32,522 nt of DNA from Guillardia theta CCMP2712 (GCF_000315625.1 NW_005434560.1:57978-90499); one strand, 5' to 3'. Positions 8,601 to 14,658 are shown, counted from the first letter of the stretch. Translations and numbers: made by a program. The notes: generated by a model not told the origin, from the letters alone.

Positions 8601-9418
8601 ATCGCTTCAATCCGGCGGGTAATATCTTCACGGGTGTCCTTGTATTTGTTCACCAGGTCCTCCACTTTGTGTTCAGCGACAAATATCGAATTTAGCTTTT
8701 GAAGTAAATTATCCCGCACATCTTTGATCTGATGTTCGAATCTATCCGTGCGTTCTCTGTAAGATCGGTCCTCTGCGTCATACCGCGCCTGTTTGTGTTT
8801 CATTTCTTCCACTGCATCGTTGATGTTCTTCATTCTCTTATCTGTCAATTCCATCTTTGTTTCGTTCTGCTTGATCGCCACACTCTGCGGCTCTATCTTC
8901 TTTTCAATCACAACTTCCAGTAACCCCAGAATCTTTTCTTCCAGGGCTGCATCATCGATGTCAACCCGGGACCTTGCCTCCGTCTTCGACTCCGCGTAAG
9001 GTTTCAAGGAGTTGTACTTCTCATCGATCATTCTCTGTAGATCGTCCGCATGTTGCTTGATCTGTTTCGTGACCATCTCGTGAATCTCATCGTGGTTCTT
9101 CGCTACATACTCGTAGCTGGCATAGTTTTTCAACTTATCAGAAAGCTCATCCACTTGTTTTTTCAAAGCCTGCTCGCGTATTTTTTGTTTTTTTTTATCC
9201 TCTTTGTAACTACTGATGAACGTGGCTATGTCTGTTTTTTTTCTCTCTTCCATCTGCTTATCCCTCTTACGTTCAGCTGCTCTTTCCTCTCTTTGTTTCT
9301 CCTGTGATTCTTCAAGTTCCTTTCTCCTTACATACTCCTCGGGACTAGGCGGTGATTGTGGAATATTTTGTTTACGTTTTTCTACTACATCCTTATCCTC
9401 TGTATCATCAAGCACCAT
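5654..9418 (-). CDS. 1,254-aa giant coiled-coil protein, HGFIR-tail family
   Basis: Almost the whole protein is predicted by eye to be alpha-helical coiled coil. It is rich in Lys, Glu, Asp, Gln and Met, with heptad-like spacing of Leu/Ile/Val and few Pro, Gly or Cys. Residues 1-30 are polar with Pro-Ser (IPQSPPSPEEY) and residues 30-65 are a highly charged single helix (REERAAERKRDKQMEERKK). A Pro/Gly break near the middle (VPIPPTTGHGSGEIEED) may be a hinge. There is no membrane segment, ATPase motif or SMC head, so it is not an SMC or kinesin. The C terminus APRLRALQADL...YEHGFIR matches the neighbouring paralogues. The ATG at 9418 is chosen over an upstream GTG. A GATTTAAGC box lies 33 bases away. 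A scaffold, tegument or fibre role is inferred. Confidence 0.85.
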   Translation of the reverse strand: MVLDDTEDKDVVEKRKQNIPQSPPSPEEYVRRKELEESQEKQREERAAERKRDKQMEERKKTDIATFISSYKEDKKKQKIREQALKKQVDELSDKLKNYASYEYVAKNHDEIHEMVTKQIKQHADDLQRMIDEKYNSLKPYAESKTEARSRVDIDDAALEEKILGLLEVVIEKKIEPQSVAIKQNETKMELTDKRMKNINDAVEEMKHKQARYDAEDRSYRERTDRFEHQIKDVRDNLLQKLNSIFVAEHKVEDLVNKYKDTREDITRRIEAIESKDQGVLQDVDTMKQAAKQCADHIDVFTNAYEEIKNSVNDMESKVTDFQRRVLESDQRVNSFQREVKIEMTGMRQVLDQHRSSLELNIERVREDVTKFNDIIGKQSSVMEDLEKELQSLEDKVKGLQSKPQNVQRGSVDAAKMLSEVAGIQKKLEVYIDEKLQDVEAIHAIDKGELDGLKAEYMKLYKNIQEVSQECKKDYKSTLQHNDNNNSAMRTEFETKYTKLSFQIKGLEDQLTRNVPQNTAEGKATDATPGIPFTNFSSIQRDLRGLIARVDDFDGELKTIRVTHRKDFERVKQDLVTEMDLRGKEQRGNLQIFCHDIVEDAFERIYTPYIDNVVRKVDLKVEDLKSNVLDIVEHVEELRNEVNHRGRVPIPPTTGHGSGEIEEDIQYDGKDESKNMQDEIERLQKKVSDHTKQIREITYNTKQSELQWDDRFLSLQKDTIGLSTNMKNMDLELDRLGEFRRKQTDSNKEVSTWKITMDESMQSFKNELARIEKNVNDIWESVPDHYNPQDNGMSEEASDWAKRKKEMEEYIAKLKQTMQLMRGTYQTCTETTDMQLQKMQKDVNDNIVLVEHQRHAVEELTIAMQKMNGVMETLQSEIKEMNEQRTAAIPSQINRGSNKDGQRSDVTGGWDGSEKGKVGKLVTRMEDIEQRIRDFDVSMSKVRESITEYLEMSGVLATDIGRLQKGIEDVDMKQEKLMQQQHEKDTGIFTSIEALKNESGSLKLRVDGLEQKIEGVKKEHSAITRNQPDLDAWKGTMLGEARTEAERVCQEKTTGMEARMETFQKTVVAVSELAESQNEFVERALRQATELEASLDAVKEVDARQDEAIKALEGRQGELDVKVDAVSKFPPPAPVVPDDSALNAFKDEITKEFDNLGTRINNVQHIAKSALDMVQEKDTKLNTLEEEVMDLVGKVTALEARSPTASPRSSDRSEKGHAVAEEYNEALAPRLRALQADLEKASRIFWQYEHGFIR

Positions 9419-9450
9419 CACTCCCACCTACACACCCACTGAAGCCACCG

Positions 9451-9457
9451 CTTAAAT
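9451..9457 (-). promoter_or_regulatory. TATA-like box ATTTAAG of the 1,254-aa gene
   Basis: GGATTTAAGCGG on the coding strand lies 33 bases before the ATG at 9418, in the 66-base spacer after the 59-aa gene. Confidence 0.6.
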
Positions 9458-9484
9458 CCGCACTGCAAGGCACCCTCCCCCTCG

Positions 9485-9664
9485 TTACAATTTCGCTGCC
9501 TCCCTGCCCTCGAAGCGGATGAATCCATGCTTGATCTTCCACGCGACCTTCTTCAGCTCATTGACGCTCTCGCGGATGCTCCTGACCTCCTCCTGAAGAT
9601 CGCCCGCTCCATCGAACTCCGCGGATATCAGCGGCACACGCACTTCCTTCGCCCTTCCACTCAT
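9485..9664 (-). CDS. 59-aa member of the HGFIR-tail family
   Basis: This is a small ORF beginning MSGRAKEVRVPLISAEF, followed by a helix (LQEEVRSIRESVNELKKV) and ending WKIKHGFIRFEGREAAKL. The tail is nearly the same as that of the 79-aa protein 5 kb away. The ATG overlaps the TGA stop of the upstream 360-aa gene (ATGA at 9661-9664). A GGATATAAGCGG box, located inside the end of that upstream gene, sits 28-35 bases before the ATG, so it probably has its own transcript. Codon use is GC-rich like its neighbours. The function is unknown. Confidence 0.7.
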   Translation of the reverse strand: MSGRAKEVRVPLISAEFDGAGDLQEEVRSIRESVNELKKVAWKIKHGFIRFEGREAAKL

Positions 9665-10743
9665 CCCCTGGCAGCCCCCCCGCCAGAACCGCTTATATCC
9701 ACCCTGGAGAGATAGAGCTCCAGCAGTCGCACGGGGCGGGGGTCCCAGAACACGGTCACCGAGTCTCCATCCCCCCTAAGGAGCCAGACCCTCCCCGGGG
9801 CGTGGAGCCAGCACCACTTCTCTTCCAAGATCCGGCGAAAGTCCACAGCCTCATGATAGAGAGGCAGTTCAGGGTACAGCTGCTGCAACACAGGAATCCA
9901 GTCTAAAGCAGTCCGGCCCTCCTCCTCGAAGTCCGCCAGGGACATGGGCGCGCGCCTCCTCTGGTATGTCGGCTTATGGAAGTATACGGCCTGGCTCACG
10001 GAATGGTACAGTCCGGAGAAGCGGTGCATGTACTGTAGGATTGCCCCGCAGTGGACGTCGTCGTGCATCGTCGCCCCGTGGTACGTGTCAGTCGCCGCCT
10101 CGAAGTGGAACCTTTGCAAGCTCAGCCCGTCCGACCCCGGGACGGAAGCGGGCACGGGCGTCTCCCGGGCAAGGAGCCAGAGGTACCGGAAGAGACAGAA
10201 GAAGGCGTCCAGAGCCTGGACCTTCGCGAGATCGGAAAGCCTGTGACCCTCCTTCCCCTCATGCTGAAGGACCTCTCGATCGTGCACGACGTCTACCCCG
10301 ATGACATCGCTCTCGTAGAAGCCATAGGCGGCGAAGAAGCCGAAGCGGGCGAGAAGCTTCCAGCACAGATCCCTTGCCCCAGGCAGGCACGACACCCGGG
10401 TCCAGTTGAGCTGCACGTTGTCCAGCGCGCCGCTCAGCTCCCGCCACCCCATCGAGTCCACCGGCTCCTCCGAGATCTCGAGCTCCTTGCAGCCCGGCAC
10501 CACGTCCTGCATCCTCCTCTCGTCCACCTCGAGCACCAGATGCGCCATCCTCGCCAGCACGCACCCTTGCACATGCATCCGGCTCAGAATGACCTGCGCC
10601 GTGCTCTTCTCCGTCGGGTCCGTCCTCGTCAGCCACTCCTCCATCATCTCCCCGACGTCCACCCCCTCTGGTATCTTCCCTCCCTCCGCCCTCGGGTCCA
10701 GTGCCCTCTCCACCTCCGCGTTCAACACCGCCCATCGCTCCAT
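9661..10743 (-). CDS. Hypothetical 360-aa protein
   Basis: The protein is soluble-looking and unrecognised, with many Trp, His and aromatic residues. Features include VHDREVLQHEGKEGHR, a His-rich stretch TYHGATMHDDVHCGAILQYM (about residues 225-245) and YHEAVDFRRILEEKW near the end. The His/Asp content hints at metal binding but matches no catalytic motif I can name. No signal peptide or membrane segment is seen. The ATG at 10743 is used; the open frame extends five codons upstream to a GTG. A CCATAAATG box (rc of 10776-10784) is 33 bases away. Its stop overlaps the ATG of the 59-aa gene. Confidence 0.75.
   Translation of the reverse strand: MERWAVLNAEVERALDPRAEGGKIPEGVDVGEMMEEWLTRTDPTEKSTAQVILSRMHVQGCVLARMAHLVLEVDERRMQDVVPGCKELEISEEPVDSMGWRELSGALDNVQLNWTRVSCLPGARDLCWKLLARFGFFAAYGFYESDVIGVDVVHDREVLQHEGKEGHRLSDLAKVQALDAFFCLFRYLWLLARETPVPASVPGSDGLSLQRFHFEAATDTYHGATMHDDVHCGAILQYMHRFSGLYHSVSQAVYFHKPTYQRRRAPMSLADFEEEGRTALDWIPVLQQLYPELPLYHEAVDFRRILEEKWCWLHAPGRVWLLRGDGDSVTVFWDPRPVRLLELYLSRVDISGSGGGAARG
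9692..9699 (-). promoter_or_regulatory. TATA-like box of the 59-aa gene, inside the upstream coding region
   Basis: GATATAAG on the coding strand (GGATATAAGCGG in context) lies within the last codons of the 360-aa gene. Confidence 0.55.
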
Positions 10744-10775
10744 TCGCTTTCCTACCACACTCTCACGTTCACTCT

Positions 10776-10784
10776 CATTTATGG
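10776..10784 (-). promoter_or_regulatory. TATA-like box of the 360-aa gene
   Basis: CCATAAATG on the coding strand lies 33 bases before the ATG. It is a weaker match than its neighbours. Confidence 0.4.
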
Positions 10785-10808
10785 AAAACCAAGTGAGCAG
10801 AATAGATG

Positions 10809-10814
10809 TTTATT
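10809..10814 (-). terminator. AATAAA polyadenylation signal after the glycosyltransferase gene
   Basis: TTTATT on the plus strand reads AATAAA on the minus strand. It lies 17-22 bases past the stop codon of the 350-aa gene. Confidence 0.6.
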
Positions 10815-10830
10815 TTTGCTTCATTAGCTC

Positions 10831-11883
10831 TCAACCGAAAAATTCCCTTGCGCAGGGGAAAGCGTACCGCTGTCTGGTGTCCTTGATAGTGCTCAAACTG
10901 AGGTCTTTGTCACGCCGATGATACCCGTGATACATCACCCAGGGTGCGTACACTTTCAGTATGCCCCTTCTGGCGACGTAGCCGGACAACCAGATATCAT
11001 CGTTATAGAAACACCCCCGGGGAAGTGTATCCAGGTATGTCCAGACGTCCTCCCCGAAGTTCCTGACGCGGTGGGCCACGGCGGTCCAGCCGACCAGCCA
11101 GCCGTTGCAGACCCGCGGGGTGGTCGCGAACGTGTTGTACAGGGAGTAGGTCGTGAACGCCTTGAAGTTGCTGTGGTGATTGTTCCACATCTCGCAACCG
11201 AAGGAGAGCGCCATGCCCTCGCGATCGATGCGGGTGGCGAGCCATTCAACCGTGTTCCTGTTGTACGCTATGTCGTCGTCGAATGTGATGATGACGGTCT
11301 CCGGGTCGTGCTCCAGCAGCAAGGCGCCGAGGACCTTGGTCCCGGGACCCCAGTCCTTGTCGAGGAACTGGACCGTGATCTCGGGGGACTCGAACACGTC
11401 GTGCTTGGTCTCGTTGAAGCTCGCGGTGGAGTAGTTCTTGAACCAGCTCAACACGCTCTCTATGCTCTCGTTGTAATCCGCGACGTTGATGTCACAGTCC
11501 GAGAGGGTGCATATGGTCTTTTCTTTCTTCCTGTATGTCTTCGGGATGGTGATGATCACCCGGTCTGGCTTCTGCGACTGCGAAAAGACGCTATCCAGGC
11601 AGGGTGCCATGTGGAAGATCCGCTCGCTGAACGTGGTGATGCTCACCACCGTGCGCGGGGGCTCGTGCAAGGCGAGGGCGACCTGCGCTGCGGAGATTAG
11701 CGCAATGCTCTCGCCGAACTGCAGCAGCGTGAACTGGACAGTGATCATCATGAGGGTGCAGATGATCAGCCCCATGCGGACCGACGATGCACAGCTATCC
11801 GATGCTGTACAGAGCTGGCGTTTTTCCTCCGGCTGGCTCGCCTGTTCCTCCAGGAGCTTCTGTGTCTCATCCGACGACTGCAT
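10831..11883 (-). CDS. Type II membrane glycosyltransferase, GT-A fold
   Basis: This is a likely nucleotide-sugar-dependent glycosyltransferase acting in the secretory pathway. A short cytosolic tail precedes one hydrophobic anchor (GLIICTLMMITVQFTLLQF, about residues 38-56). The luminal domain begins RTVVSITTFSERI. The DXD-type metal site is FDDDIAYN (Asp 202-204). DWGPGTKVLGALL (177-189) and GCFYNDDIWLSGY (290-302) fit the substrate-binding and late acidic motifs of GT-A enzymes. N-glycosylation sequons (NYS, NES, NET) are present. Exact family and sugar cannot be given. The ATG at 11883 follows a TTTATAAAAACG box; upstream open codons begin with TTG and lie over that box. AATAAA follows the stop. 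It may modify the cysteine-rich virion glycoprotein, which is inference. Confidence 0.85.
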   Translation of the reverse strand: MQSSDETQKLLEEQASQPEEKRQLCTASDSCASSVRMGLIICTLMMITVQFTLLQFGESIALISAAQVALALHEPPRTVVSITTFSERIFHMAPCLDSVFSQSQKPDRVIITIPKTYRKKEKTICTLSDCDINVADYNESIESVLSWFKNYSTASFNETKHDVFESPEITVQFLDKDWGPGTKVLGALLLEHDPETVIITFDDDIAYNRNTVEWLATRIDREGMALSFGCEMWNNHHSNFKAFTTYSLYNTFATTPRVCNGWLVGWTAVAHRVRNFGEDVWTYLDTLPRGCFYNDDIWLSGYVARRGILKVYAPWVMYHGYHRRDKDLSLSTIKDTRQRYAFPCAREFFG

Positions 11884-11930
11884 AGAGCGTGGATGACAAT
11901 GTGAATATGATCTGTTCTCTAACCTGGCGT

Positions 11931-11939
11931 TTTTATAAA
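11931..11939 (-). promoter_or_regulatory. TATA box of the glycosyltransferase gene
   Basis: TTATAAAAA on the coding strand lies 48-56 bases before the ATG. It is the closest match to a canonical TATA box in the window. Confidence 0.65.
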
Positions 11940-11991
11940 CCCTTGACAAAAAAAAGACAAAAAAGGATTAAAAAAAACACAACAGAAAAAT

Positions 11992-12418
11992 AAAACTCAT
12001 CGCCCTCATACCCGACCCAGGGTCCCCAGGGAAAGGCCCCCCCTTGGCCAGATTTCTGAAAACCGTTAAACCGTTAAACCGTTAAAAGTCAACGGTCTTT
12101 AAAACCTTTAAAGAAGGTTCGCCGGACAGTATACATATAGTATGTATATAGTATATAGTATGTATGTATATGTATGTATGTATATTGTATGTATATACAT
12201 ACTCTCTTAATCAACAACCCGATGCCAACTTCACAGGTGGAACGATCACTCATGATATGCGAACCTTATTTAAAATGATTGAAGGAGAAGGATTGCCGGA
12301 CTATGGTTGAAGCTTTTAACGGTTTAACGGTTTAACGGTTTAACGGTTTTCAGAAATCTTGGCCAAGGGGGGGCCTTTCCCTGGGGACCCAGGGTCGGGT
12401 ATGAGGGCGATGAGTTTT
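11992..12418. mobile_element. MITE-like element with long terminal inverted repeats
   Basis: The left arm (11992-12088) and right arm (12313-12418) are inverted copies. Going inward they read ACTCATCGCCCTCATACCCG, then a CCCCAGGGAAAGGCCCCCCC core, then TTTCTGAAAACCGTTAAA. They differ by one A/T change, a one-base indel and the number of CCGTTAAA units (three left, four right). The 224-base interior holds an AT-rich TATG microsatellite (about 12129-12205) and a 48-codon open frame. No transposase is present, so mobilisation in trans would be needed. Both ends are flanked by A/T runs, so a target duplication cannot be fixed. A third copy of one arm lies at 32403-32475. Confidence 0.75.
12164..12310 (+). 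CDS. 48-codon ORF inside the MITE-like element (doubtful)
   Basis: Its first codons are just the TATG repeat. The last 35 codons look protein-like (DANFTGGTITHDMRTLFKM then IEGEGLPDYG) before TGA. This could be the decayed C terminus of the protein once carried by a longer parent element. No family is recognised. Confidence 0.25.
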   Translation: MYMYVCILYVYTYSLNQQPDANFTGGTITHDMRTLFKMIEGEGLPDYG

Positions 12419-12490
12419 TTTATCACCTGTTTTTTTTTGCCGCGGCAAGCATGGCGAGCGCCGCCATGCAGGCACCGATGCTATGTACAG

Positions 12491-12847
12491 ATGCCACCGC
12501 GGCAGAAGGAGGAGTGGAAGCCCAGCGACGACCTTCTCGATGTGTGGTACAAGAACTGGATGCCAGAGCCCATTGTGTGCTGGAGCTGTGGGCACTTCCT
12601 TGGGGAGAAGTGCCACTACAAGGGCGGGAGGAACGTTCCCTGCCGCCACGGAGGGGAGAGCGGGACGAGCCGAAGGAACCCGTTCCAGTGCAACGGTTTC
12701 GCCTCCCAGGAAGAGCCGGCTCCTGTCCGGCGGAACCATACCCCCCTCCCGAACTACTTCGCCCTCGTGGATGGGCACGTGATGTACGTAGAGGTCAATG
12801 GGGAGGAGAAAGTATTCGTGCCGCTGAATGAGACACACGTGGCATAG
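12491..12847 (+). CDS. 118-aa putative zinc-binding protein (N-terminal motif resembles RPB10)
   Basis: Residues 25-39 read PEPIVCWSCGHFLGE and are followed by CHYKGGRNVPCRHGG and a later NPFQC. The CxxC in the context P-[IV]-x-C-[WF]-S-C-G-x-x-x-G-[ED]-K is close to the start of RNA polymerase subunit RPB10. The second zinc half of RPB10 (a CC pair) is absent, replaced by C..C-R-H. So either a divergent RPB10 or an unrelated zinc ribbon is possible. The start at 12491 is preferred because the frame upstream runs into the right arm of the MITE-like element. The ATG at 12560 would start right at the motif. AATAAA lies 34 bases after the stop. Confidence 0.6.
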   Translation: MPPRQKEEWKPSDDLLDVWYKNWMPEPIVCWSCGHFLGEKCHYKGGRNVPCRHGGESGTSRRNPFQCNGFASQEEPAPVRRNHTPLPNYFALVDGHVMYVEVNGEEKVFVPLNETHVA

Positions 12848-12879
12848 GCAGTGTGAAAGCTTATCTTGCTCTCTCCCGC

Positions 12880-12888
12880 AAATAAAAG
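12880..12888 (+). promoter_or_regulatory. AAATAAAAG: polyA signal of one gene and TATA box of the next
   Basis: It lies 33 bases after the stop of the 118-aa gene and 50-58 bases before the ATG of the 228-aa gene. An ATG at 12900 is too close to the box to be in the transcript. Confidence 0.5.
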
Positions 12889-12937
12889 GATGCATCCTTC
12901 ATGAAGGGAACGACGCAGTGGGGCACGACACTGCCGC

Positions 12938-13624
12938 ATGAGCCAGAGGCCCAAGAGAAGGTGTGTGGAGGACGCCATGAACCGCGTCCGGGAGGTTCTC
13001 GAGTGGGAGCAGCTGGATGAGCGCAGCGCGCAGTTCCGCTCCGTCGCACAAGCGCTGGAGGCGGAGTTCGAGCGGGAGAGGCTCATGCGGAGGACTTGTC
13101 CGGAGATTCTACAAGAGGATACCAGGGAAAATAGCAACGACGACGATGAGGATGAGGGGGAGGAAGACAGCGGCGCCAGCGAGGTGAGCTTCGACTCGGA
13201 CTGGTACCCCGGGAAGAAGGGGGGTGGTTTCTTCCGGTATGACGAGGATGGTGAGAGCGAAGCAGAGGACGAAAGTGAATCAGAAGAAGCCGATGATATT
13301 ATCATCATTTCGGATGAGCTTGCAGACGACATCAAAACGGAAGAAATCAGCGATGTCGATACAGACATCCTTAGTGATACCGATACGGAAAACCTCAGCG
13401 ACACCGAGACGGTCGTTGACTGCAACACTACAGAAATCACACATCCTTTCTCTCATGAAGGCTCCATTGCATCCTCGAACGGTCCCGCAGAGAGGCAGGC
13501 ACTCGAGGCCGATGGGGACAGCTTCTTGTCCTCGCTGGGAGTAACAGGGAACGCCACCGCCTGCGAGGATGGCGGCCCGCTCGAAGTGATGAGCAGGTCG
13601 TGCTTGGAAGCGCCCGAGCCGTGA
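12938..13624 (+). CDS. 228-aa acidic protein with a SUMO-interaction-like motif
   Basis: The first 60 residues are charged and helical with a basic start (SQRPKRRCVEDAMNRVREVL). Residues 66-165 are dominated by Asp, Glu and Ser with repeated DTDILSDTDTENLSDTE words. A run of four Ile flanked by acidic residues, DDIIIISDEL (119-128), matches the form of a SUMO-interacting motif. The C terminus is polar. Such acidic proteins are common among nuclear regulators and nucleosome- or capsid-binding viral proteins, but no family is recognised. The last 172 bases overlap, in antisense, the 110-aa membrane protein gene. Confidence 0.7.
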   Translation: MSQRPKRRCVEDAMNRVREVLEWEQLDERSAQFRSVAQALEAEFERERLMRRTCPEILQEDTRENSNDDDEDEGEEDSGASEVSFDSDWYPGKKGGGFFRYDEDGESEAEDESESEEADDIIIISDELADDIKTEEISDVDTDILSDTDTENLSDTETVVDCNTTEITHPFSHEGSIASSNGPAERQALEADGDSFLSSLGVTGNATACEDGGPLEVMSRSCLEAPEP

Positions 13625-13785
13625 GACAGCAGGGCACAGCCCCCGGCGCTGAAGATAGGCGGGTCTCTCTGGAATTCTTCCGCGTCAGGGACGACGAGCC
13701 TCAGTGTCTGGTAGCACACCATCAGCGCTACTGAGCCCATGACGGCAAGCACCATCGGGGCGACGTAGGCCAGGACAGGGATCAT
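13453..13785 (-). CDS. 110-aa single-pass membrane protein, antisense overlap with the acidic protein
   Basis: It starts with a hydrophobic segment at the very N terminus (VLAYVAPMVLAVMGSVALMV, about residues 4-23), then a polar, Ser/Pro-rich tail. It could be an uncleaved anchor or a signal peptide. The ATG at 13785 lies just after TTTTAATAAAAAAAAA (rc of 13801-13816). The C-terminal two thirds run antisense through the end of the 228-aa gene. Both frames have normal amino-acid composition there, so I keep both. If only one is real, the hydrophobic N terminus lies in non-overlapped DNA and supports this one. Confidence 0.5.
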   Translation of the reverse strand: MIPVLAYVAPMVLAVMGSVALMVCYQTLRLVVPDAEEFQRDPPIFSAGGCALLSHGSGASKHDLLITSSGPPSSQAVAFPVTPSEDKKLSPSASSACLSAGPFEDAMEPS

Positions 13786-13800
13786 TCTTCCTACTGTTTC

Positions 13801-13816
13801 TTTTTTTTTATTAAAA
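13801..13816 (-). promoter_or_regulatory. A/T tract: polyA signal of the 269-aa gene and TATA box of the 110-aa gene
   Basis: On the minus strand it reads TTTTAATAAAAAAAAA. The AATAAA is 37-42 bases after the stop of the upstream gene, and the tract is 16-31 bases before the ATG at 13785. Confidence 0.45.
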
Positions 13817-13848
13817 TTGAGAGTGTGTTTCTTATACTTCCGCGTGTT

Positions 13849-14658
13849 TCAGACATGCCTTGCCATGCCTTTCCCTCCCATCACAGGCTTCCCCGTGGGA
13901 ATATCCTGGTCCTTCACGACGTACTCCACTATGTGTGCGTACTGCTTTGGGCATAGTTTCACGTACGCGTGCGCCGCGGTGAAATCGGTGTAGATGACGA
14001 TGTTGTTGAGTGAGATGAGGAGGTAGACGATATACTCGAGTATAATCACGTTGCTCATACAGGGGTCTGCCATGTTGTTGAAGGCGATGTAGACGATCCC
14101 AAAGGCGGCGAAGAAGACAATGCAGAGGCAGGTCAACGCCGCGGTGGCGTAGGCGGTGAATTTCGATATGCTCCCATACTCGAATACCGACAGGCTGTAG
14201 TTGAGCTGCGCCCAGATGTAGGTCAATGCCAGGACCCCTGCCCCAAGGAGGTGCACGTCTCCGTGGTCAGAAATGTTGTCGTAGAGCACAACTGCGATGG
14301 TGCTTGCGTAGCCGAGGAGGGCCAGCCATGTGACCACCCCGCGGTTCAGGAGGAGGTGGTTGCGGCTGCTGATGATGCCGAGCACTACCCAGGACAAAAT
14401 GCCGCTGATGACCATGAGGCTCGCCGTGCCCTTGTCCACCGCGAGCTTGTCGCTGATGTAGAAGAGCGACTGGCAGTACGGGGCGTCGAAGTTCCGGATC
14501 CCCCCCTTGCTGAACATGAGGTAGAAGAAGACGCTGTACTGCATGACAAAGGCCGCCGCCGCCAGCTGTGTCAAGACGAGCAGCTCCCCGAAGGCCACCT
14601 CTGTCCAGAGCCTCCGGAGGTTCTTCTTGGTGACCACCGCCTCGTACTTCATCTTCAT
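13849..14658 (-). CDS. Six-segment membrane protein, Frag1/DRAM/Sfk1-like
   Basis: Six hydrophobic segments are seen at about residues 24-49, 79-97, 107-126, 135-157, 170-193 and 204-226. The arrangement fits the Frag1/DRAM/Sfk1 family of six-pass proteins of the late secretory pathway and lysosome. The first loop contains P..C..LFYISDK, an acidic/aromatic loop (DNISDHGDVHLL) precedes segment 4, and segment 6 begins with ILEY and ends in YTDF, where the family has EW....F..DF. This is a by-eye resemblance only. The ATG at 14658 is about 20 bases after GGATATAAAA, so the ATG at 14652 is also possible. Neighbours are membrane proteins, suggesting a shared envelope or membrane-remodelling role. 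Confidence 0.75.
   Translation of the reverse strand: MKMKYEAVVTKKNLRRLWTEVAFGELLVLTQLAAAAFVMQYSVFFYLMFSKGGIRNFDAPYCQSLFYISDKLAVDKGTASLMVISGILSWVVLGIISSRNHLLLNRGVVTWLALLGYASTIAVVLYDNISDHGDVHLLGAGVLALTYIWAQLNYSLSVFEYGSISKFTAYATAALTCLCIVFFAAFGIVYIAFNNMADPCMSNVIILEYIVYLLISLNNIVIYTDFTAAHAYVKLCPKQYAHIVEYVVKDQDIPTGKPVMGGKGMARHV

Noticed and set aside
5654-9418. Idea that the 1,254-aa protein is an SMC or kinesin/myosin-type motor
   Set aside because: No Walker A/B, signature or motor motifs; only coiled coil.
10051-10827. 258-aa plus-strand frame opposite the 360-aa gene
   Set aside because: His/Pro/Leu-rich shadow composition and no promoter element at its start.
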